64,000 nucleotides of DNA from an uncultured Sphingomonadaceae bacterium (GTDB taxonomy: Bacteria > Pseudomonadota > Alphaproteobacteria > Sphingomonadales > Sphingomonadaceae). Location: positions 310,001 to 374,000 of the forward strand of contig CANLQI010000002.1 in NCBI GenBank assembly GCA_947493325.1, given 5' to 3'. The translations under genes were made by a program, and so were the position numbers. Under the pieces are notes generated by a model. The model was given only the letters and a program-made list of their open reading frames with translations. It was not told the origin of the DNA and ran no database searches. Of the stretch, positions 43,262-51,823 are shown in pieces (the first letter of the stretch is position 1; the number at the start of each line of letters is the position of its first letter).

Positions 43262-45949
43262 ATGACCACCAACAGCACAGCCCAATTCGTCAATATTGGC
43301 GAGCGCACCAATGTGACCGGCAGCGCGCGGTTCAAAAAGCTCATCATGAATGATGACTATGAAGCCGCGATTGAAGTCGCACGTCAGCAGGTCGAAAACG
43401 GCGCGCAGATTATCGACGTCAATATGGACGAAGGCCTGCTCGATGCGGAAGCGGCGATGACGCGTTTCCTCAAACTGATTGCGGCGGAGCCCGATATTGC
43501 CCGCGTGCCGGTAATGATCGATTCGTCGAAATGGTCGGTGATCGAGGCGGGTCTGAAATGCGTGAGCGGCAAGCCTGTCGTAAACTCGATTTCCATGAAG
43601 GAGGGCGAGGCAGAATTCCTGAAACATGCGCGGCTGTGCATGGCCTATGGCGCAGCGGTTGTTGTCATGGCGTTTGACGAAACCGGCCAGGCAGACACGA
43701 AACAGCGTAAGGTCGAGATTTGCGAGCGCGCCTATAAGTTGCTCACCGGCATCGGTTTTCCGCCCGAGGATATTATTTTCGACCCGAATGTCTTTGCCGT
43801 GGCCACGGGCATTGACGCGCATAATAATTACGGCGTCGACTTTATCGAAGCGGTGCGCGAGATCAAAAAACGCTGCCCGCATGTCCATTTTTCGGGCGGG
43901 CTGTCCAACCTTTCATTCAGCTTCCGCGGCAATGAGCCTGTGCGCCGCGCCATGCACTCGGTATTTCTCTATCACGCCATTCCCGCCGGACTCGACATGG
44001 CGATCGTCAATGCGGGGCAGCTGGATATTTATGACGAGATTGATCCCGCGCTGCGCAAAGCGTGCGAGGATGTCATTCTCAACCGGCATTCGGGCGCGAC
44101 CGAGAAGCTGATCGAGCTTGCCGAGAGCTTTCGCGGCAAGAGCAAGGCAGACGAAAAAGCAGCCGCCGAATGGCGCGGCTGGGACGTGGTGAAGCGGCTC
44201 GAACATGCACTGGTCAAGGGCATTGACGCGCATATCGTCGCCGATACCGAGGAAGCGCGGCTGCTGAAAGACCGTCCGATCGAAGTCATCGAAGGCCCGC
44301 TGATGGATGGCATGAATGTGGTGGGTGACCTGTTCGGGTCGGGCAAGATGTTCCTGCCGCAGGTGGTTAAATCGGCGCGTGTCATGAAAAAAGCCGTCGC
44401 GCATCTCCTGCCCTTTATCGAGGAAGAGAAGGACGAGAACGCCAAGGGCAAGGGCCGCATCATTATGGCCACGGTCAAGGGCGACGTGCATGATATCGGC
44501 AAGAACATTGTCGGCGTTGTGCTGCAGTGCAATGGCTATGAAGTCATCGACATGGGCGTGATGGTGCCGTGGCAGGATATATTGACGCGGGCGAAAGAAG
44601 AGCAGGCGGATATTATCGGGCTTTCGGGCCTGATTACGCCGTCGCTCGATGAAATGGTGACCGTGGCCGAGGAAATGCAGAGGGCGGATATGGATATGCC
44701 GCTTCTGATCGGCGGCGCGACGACATCGAAAGTGCACACCGCGCTGCGTATTGCGCCTGCCTATAAGGGTCCTGTCATCCATGTGCTCGACGCAAGTCGC
44801 GCCGTAGGCGTGGCCTCCACGCTGGTCAGTGGCACGCTGAAAGACGATTATGTCGCCAAAATCGCGGATGAATATGAAGAGGTCCGCATCAAGCGTGCGA
44901 ATAAAGGCCAAAGTAAGCTGATTTCGATTGAAGATGCCCGCGCCAACGCGTTTGCAGCAGATATGTCGCTGAAAGCGCCTGCACCGAAACAGCCCGGACT
45001 GCATGTCTATGACGACTGGGATCTTGCGGATCTGCGCGCATATATCGACTGGACACCATTTTTCCGCAGCTGGGAACTGGCGGGGAATTTCCCGGCGATT
45101 CTGGACGATGAAGTGGTCGGCGAAAGCGCGACCAGCCTCTATAATGATGCGCAGGCCATGCTCGATAAAATCATTGGCGAAAAATGGCTGACCGCCAAGG
45201 GCGTGGCTGGGCTCTGGCGGTGCCGGCGCGATGGCGATGATGTGCTCATCTCCCCCCTCCCGCCTGCGGGAGGGACCGGGGGTGGGCCTGAAACACGCAG
45301 CAACAGTGATGGCACACCCCCCCCTAACCCGTCCCGCACGCGGGAGGGGGATATTAGAATGCCGTTCCTGCGCCAGCAGATCGCCAAGCGTGAGGGCCGC
45401 GCCAATATGTGTCTGGCTGACTTTATTGACGGAGTGGATGACTGGATTGGCGGTTTTGCGGTCACTGCAGGGCACGGGATTGAAGAGCATCTGGCGCGGT
45501 TCAAGGCTGACCATGATGACTATTCGGATATCCTGCTGAAAGCGCTGGCCGACCGGCTGGCGGAGGCGTTTGCCGAGCGGATGCACCAGCATGTCCGCGC
45601 AGAGCTGTGGGGCTATGCCGCCGGTGAGCTGCTTACCAATGAGGCGCTGATAAAGGAAAAATATCGCGGCATTCGTCCGGCGCCTGGCTATCCGGCCTGT
45701 CCCGACCATAGCCAGAAGCCGCTTCTGTTCGATATGCTGGATGCGACCGCCAATACCGGCATTACCCTCACCGAAAGTTTTGCGATGGTGCCGACGGCGG
45801 CGGTGAGCGGATTTTACTTCGGTCACCCACAATCCGAATATTTCGGCGTGGCACGCGTGGGCGAAGACCAGCTCACCGAATATGCGGACCGACGCGGTGT
45901 GGATCTGGATACCGCGCGGCGGTGGCTGCGCCCGAATCTGGATGGGTGA
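43262..45949 (+). CDS. metH: Methionine synthase, folate/cobalamin/activation subunit, with in-frame repeat insertion
   Basis: An 895-residue protein with the pterin-binding domain ([18 protein letters not shown], residues about 9-26), the cobalamin domain (DVHDIG, Asp408-His410-Gly413), and the C-terminal reactivation domain ([31 protein letters not shown]). It transfers methyl from methyltetrahydrofolate via cobalamin to homocysteine held by the upstream subunit. Residues about 664-698 (SPLPPAGG...NPSRTREGD) are a palindromic repeat translated in frame, at the place where E. coli MetH has the short loop after VGDDIEIY in the activation domain. All catalytic motifs are intact. Confidence 0.95.
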   Translation: MTTNSTAQFVNIGERTNVTGSARFKKLIMNDDYEAAIEVARQQVENGAQIIDVNMDEGLLDAEAAMTRFLKLIAAEPDIARVPVMIDSSKWSVIEAGLKCVSGKPVVNSISMKEGEAEFLKHARLCMAYGAAVVVMAFDETGQADTKQRKVEICERAYKLLTGIGFPPEDIIFDPNVFAVATGIDAHNNYGVDFIEAVREIKKRCPHVHFSGGLSNLSFSFRGNEPVRRAMHSVFLYHAIPAGLDMAIVNAGQLDIYDEIDPALRKACEDVILNRHSGATEKLIELAESFRGKSKADEKAAAEWRGWDVVKRLEHALVKGIDAHIVADTEEARLLKDRPIEVIEGPLMDGMNVVGDLFGSGKMFLPQVVKSARVMKKAVAHLLPFIEEEKDENAKGKGRIIMATVKGDVHDIGKNIVGVVLQCNGYEVIDMGVMVPWQDILTRAKEEQADIIGLSGLITPSLDEMVTVAEEMQRADMDMPLLIGGATTSKVHTALRIAPAYKGPVIHVLDASRAVGVASTLVSGTLKDDYVAKIADEYEEVRIKRANKGQSKLISIEDARANAFAADMSLKAPAPKQPGLHVYDDWDLADLRAYIDWTPFFRSWELAGNFPAILDDEVVGESATSLYNDAQAMLDKIIGEKWLTAKGVAGLWRCRRDGDDVLISPLPPAGGTGGGPETRSNSDGTPPPNPSRTREGDIRMPFLRQQIAKREGRANMCLADFIDGVDDWIGGFAVTAGHGIEEHLARFKADHDDYSDILLKALADRLAEAFAERMHQHVRAELWGYAAGELLTNEALIKEKYRGIRPAPGYPACPDHSQKPLLFDMLDATANTGITLTESFAMVPTAAVSGFYFGHPQSEYFGVARVGEDQLTEYADRRGVDLDTARRWLRPNLDG
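45251..45350 (+). repeat. Palindromic repeat element inserted in frame in metH (subtype 2)
   Basis: It has the same plan as the second valS element. The 5' hairpin is CCCTCCCGC/GCGGGAGGG (45255-45274), then ACCGGGGGTGGGCCTGAAACA, a variable middle, CCCCTAACCC, and a 3' hairpin TCCCGC-AC-GCGGGA (45332-45345) ending GGGGGAT. It is translated in the same frame as in valS. Confidence 0.9.
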
Positions 45950-45961
45950 TTTTTTGGTTTG

Positions 45962-45977
45962 ATTGCCTCACGGCAAT
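45962..45977 (+). repeat. Short hairpin repeat ATTGCC-TCAC-GGCAAT
   Basis: It lies 12 bases after the metH stop and is preceded by TTTTTGGTTTG. It is related to the hairpin at 26145-26160 with a compensating change in the third stem pair. Confidence 0.65.
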
Positions 45978-46013
45978 AATCGGTACCGAGCCAAAAAGAA
46001 TCCATCCAGCCAT

Positions 46014-46085
46014 TACTCCTGCGAAAGCAGGAGTCCAAGGCAGCCCTGTGCATCACCACCTTGGATTCCTGCTTTCGCAGGAATG
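46014..46085. repeat. Two-hairpin palindromic repeat, family A copy 3
   Basis: TACTCCTGCGAAAGCAGGAG begins the left arm (46014 on) and CCTTGGATTCCTGCTTTCGC begins the right arm (46059 on). The arms pair over about 25 bp and each holds a TCCTGC/GCAGGA hairpin. It lies between metH and the PNPOx-like gene, and is about 11 bp shorter in the middle than copies 1 and 2. Confidence 0.85.
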
Positions 46086-46107
46086 CGAATGACGCTATGC
46101 TCCCCCC

Positions 46108-46668
46108 ATGGCCGAATTTTTCGACACGCTCACTGATAAACACCGTGATTTTATTGCGCAGCAGCCGGTGTTTTTTGTTGCAACCGCCGCTGAAAGTGCG
46201 CGGATCAACCTTAGCCCGAAAGGCTATGATGCGTTTCGCGTTATCGCGCCGGACCGGGTCGGTTATATCGATCTGGGCGGTTCGGGCAATGAGACGCATG
46301 CACATGCTGTGGCGGACGGGCGTATCACCATTATGTTCTGTAACTTTGCGAACCCCGCACTAATCCTGCGGATATACGGCAAAGCTATGCCTGTGTTGCC
46401 ACAGGATGATGGCTGGGACGAGATTGCACAGCATTTCGACATTTTCACGGGCACGCGGCAGATATTCGATATTGCGGTCGAAAGCGTGCAGACCAGTTGC
46501 GGCTGGGGCGTGCCGCATATGACTCTGGAGCGCGAGCGGCCCACATTGCTGAAAGCCCATGCCAATTCCGACCCGCGCGGCTGGATTGAAAAAATGCAGG
46601 GCCGCACCGAGAGCATCGACGGCCTGCCGACGCGTCCCACCAACAGCTATTTCGGTCCTGAAGAATGA
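46108..46668 (+). CDS. Pyridoxamine 5'-phosphate oxidase-family (FMN-binding split-barrel) protein
   Basis: A 186-residue protein with the split-barrel pattern of the PNPOx-like superfamily: QQPVFFVATAAESARINLSP, RVGYIDLGGSGNETHAHAV, and ITIMFCNFANPALILRIYG. These proteins bind FMN, F420 or heme. This group is distinct from PdxH, so vitamin B6 oxidation is unlikely. It is followed after 13 bp by a DUF2007 gene and then by a patatin gene, probably one transcript. Substrate unknown. Confidence 0.85.
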   Translation: MAEFFDTLTDKHRDFIAQQPVFFVATAAESARINLSPKGYDAFRVIAPDRVGYIDLGGSGNETHAHAVADGRITIMFCNFANPALILRIYGKAMPVLPQDDGWDEIAQHFDIFTGTRQIFDIAVESVQTSCGWGVPHMTLERERPTLLKAHANSDPRGWIEKMQGRTESIDGLPTRPTNSYFGPEE

Positions 46669-46681
46669 TGGTGCACGGATA

Positions 46682-46894
46682 ATGGCACTGGTCGAACTCG
46701 CCCGCTATATGCATGTGGCCGAAGCCAATATCGTGAAAGGGCGTCTGGAGGCGGGCGGCATCATGTCGGTCGTGTTCGACAGCGGGGTGAATATAGCCGA
46801 GGGTATCGGCATCGCCTTTCCCGCGCGCGTCATGGTGCTGGATGAAGACGCGGATGAAGCCCGCGCAATATTGGCAGAGGACGTGTCGCTATGA
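46682..46894 (+). CDS. DUF2007 small protein
   Basis: A 70-residue protein of the DUF2007 (putative signal-transducing) type: ELARYMHVAEANIVKGRLEAGGI at the start, then a hydrophobic strand ending VMVLDEDADEARAIL. The fold is ACT/ferredoxin-like; role unknown. The ATG at 46682 gives the standard length; the longer frame from 46559 overlaps the preceding gene and has no family character. Its stop overlaps the patatin start by four bases. Confidence 0.82.
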   Translation: MALVELARYMHVAEANIVKGRLEAGGIMSVVFDSGVNIAEGIGIAFPARVMVLDEDADEARAILAEDVSL

Positions 46895-47706
46895 AAATCA
46901 CATTGGCGCTGGGCGGCGGGGCCGGACTTGGCTGGGCGCATATCGGTGTTATCAAAACGCTGGAAGCGGCGGGCATCGAAATCGCCGCCATGTCGGGTAC
47001 ATCCATCGGTGCAATCACGGCCAGCTGCGTGGCGGCGGGCAAGATGGAAGAGCTGGAAGAGGTCGCGCTATCCACGAATCTGCGCCAGATGATAAAATAT
47101 ATCGACCCCACGATCAGCCGCGGCGCGTTTTTCGGCGGTAGAGTGGTTGAGAATGAACTGACCCGGCATCTGGGTGACATGACATTTGCCGACCTTGCCA
47201 TTCCGGTTTCCGTGGTGGCGGCGGACCTGATTACCGGCGATACCGTCATATTGGACGAAGGCCCGCTGGTGCCCGCCGTGCGCGCGTCCATGTCGCTGCC
47301 GGGTATTTTCAAACCGGTGCAGATAGGCGATCAGTTGCTGGTCGATGGCGGCGCGGCGATACCCGTGCCGGTGACACCTGCCAAAAAACTCGCGCCCGGA
47401 TTGCCGTGTGTCGCGATCAGCCTGCAGAATGACTATCTCAATCGGGCGCGGGGCGCTGGAATAGAAAAAGCGGATGCGCCGCTGCCAGGCAGCATTGCGG
47501 TGGTCAAGGCATCGGTCGGGCTGTCGCTTGCCAATCTTGCCGCCTATTCGATTGCACTCGACCCGCCCGAAGTGCTGCTCAACCTGCCGGTCGGGCATAT
47601 CGACATACAGAATTTCACGCGCGCGGAAGAGCTGATCGAGATTGGCCGCGTGGAAACCGAAAAGGCGCTGGGCGATATCAAGGCAGCAATTGCTGCAGCG
47701 CAATAA
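46891..47706 (+). CDS. Patatin-like phospholipase (RssA family)
   Basis: A 271-residue patatin-domain protein. The oxyanion hole is LALGGGAGLGWAHIGV near the N-terminus, the nucleophile motif is SGTSIGA (GxSxG with the Ser around residue 33), and the catalytic Asp lies in LLVDGGAA. Length and the LGWAHIGVIKTLEAAG start are typical of the RssA/YchK group. It probably hydrolyses membrane phospholipid acyl chains. Translationally coupled to the DUF2007 gene. Confidence 0.9.
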   Translation: MKITLALGGGAGLGWAHIGVIKTLEAAGIEIAAMSGTSIGAITASCVAAGKMEELEEVALSTNLRQMIKYIDPTISRGAFFGGRVVENELTRHLGDMTFADLAIPVSVVAADLITGDTVILDEGPLVPAVRASMSLPGIFKPVQIGDQLLVDGGAAIPVPVTPAKKLAPGLPCVAISLQNDYLNRARGAGIEKADAPLPGSIAVVKASVGLSLANLAAYSIALDPPEVLLNLPVGHIDIQNFTRAEELIEIGRVETEKALGDIKAAIAAAQ

Positions 47707-47821
47707 AAACTGCCTTATTCTTGTGCAGTGCAGCAAATCTGCCCGTTTTTTAGGCGCATATGGTTTGGTCTAACGTAGCATAATTTCAAAAATCGCTGGT
47801 TTCCTGTTTGTTTTACCGTTT

Positions 47822-47837
47822 TGGCACGGCGTTTGCA
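47822..47837 (+). promoter_or_regulatory. Sigma-54 promoter of glnK-amtB
   Basis: TGGCACG, four bases, then TTGCA: an exact match to the -24/-12 consensus, with GG and GC at the required spacing. It lies 72 bases before the glnK ATG. Transcription should start about 12 bases after the GC. NtrC sites were not identified with confidence upstream. Confidence 0.92.
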
Positions 47838-47908
47838 GTGTGTTGTTTACCAATAATGCCGAATCCGCATTGCTGCGGGCAGATATTATGAACAGGCAAG
47901 GGGAAAAC

Positions 47909-48247
47909 ATGAAGTTTATTATCGCCATTATCAAACCATTCAAACTGGATGACGTGCGTGAGGCGCTCACCGGTCTGGGTGTCGCGGGCATGACTGTGTC
48001 CGAAGTGAAGGGCTTTGGCCGGCAGAAAGGCCAGACGGAAACCTATCGCGGTGCGGAATACAGCACCAACATGGTGCCGAAAGTGAAACTGGAAATCGCG
48101 GCCAGCGACGAGATGGCACCGCAAATTGCCGAGGCAATTGAGTCAACCGCACAGAGCGGCTCGATTGGTGATGGCAAGATTTTCATGCTCGATCTGGGCG
48201 CGGCAACCCGCATCCGCACCGGCGAAAATGGCGATACCGCGCTGTAG
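47909..48247 (+). CDS. glnK: Nitrogen regulatory protein P-II (GlnK)
   Basis: A 112-residue P-II protein that signals nitrogen status by 2-oxoglutarate/ATP binding and Tyr uridylylation. It starts MKFIIAIIKPFKLDDVREAL; the T-loop carries the uridylylation site Tyr51 in RGAEYSTN; GDGKIFMLDL and IRTGE are the P-II signatures. AAGGGGAA before the ATG at 47909 fixes the start. Pairing with amtB marks it as GlnK, which binds and blocks AmtB when nitrogen is ample. Expression is expected from the sigma-54 promoter. Confidence 0.97.
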   Translation: MKFIIAIIKPFKLDDVREALTGLGVAGMTVSEVKGFGRQKGQTETYRGAEYSTNMVPKVKLEIAASDEMAPQIAEAIESTAQSGSIGDGKIFMLDLGAATRIRTGENGDTAL

Positions 48248-48274
48248 GGCGCACGGAATTAGAAGGAAATGAAT

Positions 48275-49603
48275 ATGCGAAAGCAAATGGGAATTTTGGG
48301 GGCGGCCACAGTTGCCATGTTGAGCGCTGCGCCCGCATGGGCACAGGAAGCTGCGGAAACCGCGGCCCCTGTCGTCGACAAGGGCGATACCGCGTGGATG
48401 ATGATGGCGACCATATTAGTGATGGCCATGATCGTGCCCGGACTGGCGCTATTTTATGGCGGCCTGGTCCGCACGAAAAATATGCTCTCGGTCCTGACAC
48501 AGGTTCTGGCCGTGGCCTCGCTGGCGATGATTATCTGGGCGACATATGGTTATAGCCTGGCCTTTGGCGGCGGCGGCAACGCCTTTATCGATGGCTTTGA
48601 CAAGCTTTTCCTGAAAGGCGTGACGCAGGATTCGACCGTGGCGACTTTCAGCGCCGGTTTTGAAATTCCGGAATTCGTGTTTATCGCGTTCCAGATGACT
48701 TTTGCCGCAATCACGGTATCGCTGGTCGTCGGCGGGCTGGTCGAACGGTTCAAATTCTCGGCGTTGATGGTGTTTGCTGCGGTTTGGCTCACCATCGTCT
48801 ATTTCCCGATTGCGCATATGGTCTGGGCCGAAGGCGGCCTGATTTTCGATATGGGTGCGCTCGATTTTGCCGGCGGCACGGTGGTGCACATCAATGCCGG
48901 TATCGCGGCGCTGATCGGCTGTCTGTTGGTGGGCAAGCGTATGGGATATCAGAAAGACGTGATGGCTCCGCACTCGCTGACCATGACATTGATCGGCACA
49001 GGTCTGCTCTGGGTTGGCTGGTTCGGCTTTAATGCGGGCAGCGCGCTTGAAGCCAATGGCTCTGCGGGACTTGCGCTTATCAACACTTTCCTTGCCACCG
49101 CTTCAGGCGTGCTGTTCTGGATGCTGGCGGAGCGCGCGCTGGGCCATAAAGGTTCGCTGCTCGGCGCATGTTCGGGCGCGATTGCCGGTCTGGTCGCCGT
49201 TACTCCTGCGGCGGGCAACAGCGGGCCATTTGGCGCAATATTGCTGGGCGCGATTGCGGCGCCGATCGCCTGCTGGGTGGTGATGCGGCTGAAAGTCAAA
49301 CTGGGTTTTGATGACTCGCTCGATGTATTTGGCATTCACGGCGTGGCGGGTATCGTCGGCTCGGTCCTCACCGCGGTCACCATGCTGCCCGCGCTCGGCG
49401 GACCTGGCGGCGATGACTATGAGCTGGGCAGCCAGCTTGGCATTCAGATTGCCGCTGTCACCATCGCCGCGCTGTGGTGCGCGGTGGGCTCGCTAATTGC
49501 ATTTATGATCGCCAAACTGGTCACCGGTCTGCGTGTTGAAGAGGACGTTGAGCGTGAAGGCCTCGACCTCGGCGAACATGGCGAGCGTGCCTATAATTAT
49601 TAA
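48275..49603 (+). CDS. amtB: Ammonium transporter AmtB
   Basis: A 442-residue transporter with a signal peptide (cleavage near AWAQE, about residues 20-24) and eleven membrane helices. Family signatures: DTAWMMMATILVM, GLALFYGGLVRTKNMLSV, the DFAGGTVVHINAGIAAL stretch with the pore His, and DVFGIHGVAGIVGSVLT with the second pore His. The ATG at 48275 sits eight bases after AGGA and is preferred over the one at 48269. It follows glnK by 27 bp and is closed by a strong terminator. Confidence 0.96.
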   Translation: MRKQMGILGAATVAMLSAAPAWAQEAAETAAPVVDKGDTAWMMMATILVMAMIVPGLALFYGGLVRTKNMLSVLTQVLAVASLAMIIWATYGYSLAFGGGGNAFIDGFDKLFLKGVTQDSTVATFSAGFEIPEFVFIAFQMTFAAITVSLVVGGLVERFKFSALMVFAAVWLTIVYFPIAHMVWAEGGLIFDMGALDFAGGTVVHINAGIAALIGCLLVGKRMGYQKDVMAPHSLTMTLIGTGLLWVGWFGFNAGSALEANGSAGLALINTFLATASGVLFWMLAERALGHKGSLLGACSGAIAGLVAVTPAAGNSGPFGAILLGAIAAPIACWVVMRLKVKLGFDDSLDVFGIHGVAGIVGSVLTAVTMLPALGGPGGDDYELGSQLGIQIAAVTIAALWCAVGSLIAFMIAKLVTGLRVEEDVEREGLDLGEHGERAYNY

Positions 49604-49672
49604 CGAAATTGGGAAGCGGGCCTGCAGCGCCCGCACCCCTCACCAGGTTCCTCCTGCGAACACACAACTTAT

Positions 49673-49705
49673 GGCCGGCGGTGCGAAAGTACCCCGGCCT
49701 TTTTT
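49673..49705 (+). terminator. Rho-independent terminator of glnK-amtB
   Basis: GGCCGG-C-GGTGC, tetraloop GAAA, GTACC-CCGGCC, then TTTTTT. The stem has 11 pairs, one G-T, with a single bulged C. It lies 70 bases after the amtB stop. Confidence 0.92.
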
Positions 49706-49728
49706 CAGGGCCTATCCAAAAATAACAG

Positions 49729-51324
49729 CTAAGTTTTCAAATCCGCCTGCACGAAATCGGCGCAGCGTTCGCCGATCATGATGCTGGGCGCATTGGTGTT
49801 GCCGCTGACGATTTTGGGCATGATGCTGGCATCGGCCACATACAGGCCGTCGATGCCGCGCAGGCGGAGCTCAGGATCAACCACGCTCGCATCATCGCCG
49901 CCCATGCGGCAGGTACCGACGGGGTGATAGACAGTGTCGGCGCGGCGGCGGATTATTTCGTCCAGTGCGGCGTCATCGTCCAAGTCGGCCGGATGGCGGT
50001 CGCGGCCCTGATAATCGGAAAGTGGCGGCGTATCGAATATGCGGTGCATCTGCCGTATGCCCGCGCGCAGCACGGCGATATCGCGGTCATCGCTCAGGAA
50101 ATTGGGGTCGATACGCGGCGGCGCGGCGGCATCGGCGCTGTTCAGGCTGACCGTGCCGCTGCTTTCCGGGCGCAGCACGCAGACATGGCAGCTAAAGCCA
50201 TGCCCCTTCACTTTTTCGCGGCCATGGTCTTCCAGCATGGCGGGCACGAAATGATATTGCACATCGGCGGCGGGAAGCGCCGGGTCTGTACGCCAGAATC
50301 CACCTGCCTCGGCATAGGGCGTTGTGAAAGGGCCGGTTTTTTTGAGCCGGTGCTCAATCGCCGCTTTCGCCATATGCGCGGTCCCGGCAAGTGAATCGCC
50401 GATAAAATCTTTCGAATCCGTTTCGAAACTCGACACATAGTCGAGATGATCCTGCAGATTTTGTCCCACCTGCGGGCTGTCATGCACGGCTGCAATGCCA
50501 TGTTCGCGCAGATGCGCCGCGGGGCCAATTCCCGACAGCATCAATATCTGCGGGCTGTTAAAGGCGCCGGCGGACAGGATCACCGCCCTGTTCGCGCGCA
50601 ATTCCTCGCGCCGACCAAAATTTTTCCTGAGCCGCACGCCGACCGCGCGCCTGCCCTCTACCAGTATCTTTTCGACCAGAGCGCTGGTGCGGATATCCAG
50701 ATTGGTGCGGATATTGCGGTGCGGCTCAATATAGGCGCGCGCGGCGCTCCAGCGCTCGCCGTCTTTCTGTGTGACCTGATACAGTCCGAAACCGTCTTGG
50801 CTCTCGCCGTTAAAATCCTCGTTCCGCGGCAGCTGCAACCGCGCCGCGGCCTCGACAAAGGCGGTGCTGCCCGGATTGGGCCATTGCTGGTCACTGACAT
50901 GCAGCGGGCCTTGATCGCCGTGCCACGCATTGCCGCCGCGGATATTATTTTCGCTGCGTTTGAAATAGGGCAGCACATCGTCATAGGACCATCCCGCCGC
51001 GCCCAAGGCGGCCCAATTGTCATAGTCCCACCGGCTGCCGCGAATATAGACCATCGCGTTGATCGCGGAGGAGCCGCCCAGACCGCGTCCGCGCGGCTGA
51101 TACCCGATACGCCCGTTCAGCCCCTTTTGCGGAACCGTGTCATATTTGTAATTGGCCGAATTGCGGATAAAGGGCATCATGCCCGGCGTGTTGATAATCC
51201 AGTTATCATTGCGCCCGCCCGCCTCCAGCAGGCAGACTTTCAGCTTCGGGTCCTCGCTCAGCCGTCCGGCCACCGCGCTGCCAGCGGACCCGCCGCCTAT
51301 CACGATAATATCATAGTCCGCCAT
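49729..51324 (-). CDS. GMC-family oxidoreductase (choline dehydrogenase-like)
   Basis: A 531-residue flavoprotein. It has the FAD motif DIIVIGGGSAGSAVAGRLSE at the N-terminus, the GMC signature GRGLGGSSAINAMVYIRG, SAGAFNSPQILMLSGIGP, and the catalytic-region His in VYHPVGTCRMG. GMC enzymes oxidise alcohols such as choline, long-chain alcohols or sugars. Absence of betB/betI genes nearby argues against a choline-specific role. It converges with amtB. Confidence 0.92.
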   Translation of the reverse strand: MADYDIIVIGGGSAGSAVAGRLSEDPKLKVCLLEAGGRNDNWIINTPGMMPFIRNSANYKYDTVPQKGLNGRIGYQPRGRGLGGSSAINAMVYIRGSRWDYDNWAALGAAGWSYDDVLPYFKRSENNIRGGNAWHGDQGPLHVSDQQWPNPGSTAFVEAAARLQLPRNEDFNGESQDGFGLYQVTQKDGERWSAARAYIEPHRNIRTNLDIRTSALVEKILVEGRRAVGVRLRKNFGRREELRANRAVILSAGAFNSPQILMLSGIGPAAHLREHGIAAVHDSPQVGQNLQDHLDYVSSFETDSKDFIGDSLAGTAHMAKAAIEHRLKKTGPFTTPYAEAGGFWRTDPALPAADVQYHFVPAMLEDHGREKVKGHGFSCHVCVLRPESSGTVSLNSADAAAPPRIDPNFLSDDRDIAVLRAGIRQMHRIFDTPPLSDYQGRDRHPADLDDDAALDEIIRRRADTVYHPVGTCRMGGDDASVVDPELRLRGIDGLYVADASIMPKIVSGNTNAPSIMIGERCADFVQADLKT

Positions 51325-51359
51325 CGCGCATCCTCTTTCGGAAAGGTTTAACCGAACGA

Positions 51360-51818
51360 TTAAACAAGCGCAATGCGCTGTATGACAATGGCGCAGCCTG
51401 CGCTATCGATTTCATGGCCGGTAATGGAAAACCCGCTTTTCAGGTTGCGGATAATCATGGCGTTATTGGCGGCGCGGGTGCGGGTTTCAATATGCGTGTA
51501 ATGATGCGCCCTGGCCCATGCATGTTGCGCCCGCATAAGCTCGCCTGCAATATCCTGCCGCCGCGCGCGGGGTATCACGCCGCCCAGCCATGAATACAAT
51601 AACGAAGGGCTGCGCTGGTATCCGAGCTTGAAACCTAAGGCATGTTCTTCCTCGCCTGTCATCAGGTGCAGAACGGGAGAGACCAGATTGGGCAATCGTT
51701 CGGAAAGATAAGCAGAGTCAAAATCATCAAAAACTGCCGCGCACAGCTCCGCGAGCATATCCGCTTTTGCGGTGACAGCATCACCCGTGAGTGCGGCGAT
51801 TTTCCGGGTCTGTGTCAT
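51360..51818 (-). CDS. GNAT-family N-acetyltransferase-like protein
   Basis: A 152-residue protein with a GNAT-like fold. The segment GGVIPRARRQDIAGELMRA, corresponding to the acetyl-CoA-binding motif A region, is followed by HAWARAHHYTHIETRTRAANN and AMIIRNLKSGFSITG. Overall similarity to named acyltransferases is weak and the substrate is unknown. It sits six bases downstream of the fatty-acid hydroxylase gene on the same strand, so the two are probably cotranscribed. Confidence 0.7.
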   Translation of the reverse strand: MTQTRKIAALTGDAVTAKADMLAELCAAVFDDFDSAYLSERLPNLVSPVLHLMTGEEEHALGFKLGYQRSPSLLYSWLGGVIPRARRQDIAGELMRAQHAWARAHHYTHIETRTRAANNAMIIRNLKSGFSITGHEIDSAGCAIVIQRIALV

Positions 51819-51823
51819 ATCGT

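Noticed and set aside
43913-45832. 639-codon open frame on the minus strand inside metH
   Set aside because: It is antisense to the intact cobalamin and activation domains, has no family signature, and its length reflects GC-rich codon bias in the true gene.
42203-45949. metH as a broken pseudogene
   Set aside because: The split falls exactly at a domain boundary, both parts keep all catalytic residues, and two-gene MetH is known from other alphaproteobacteria.
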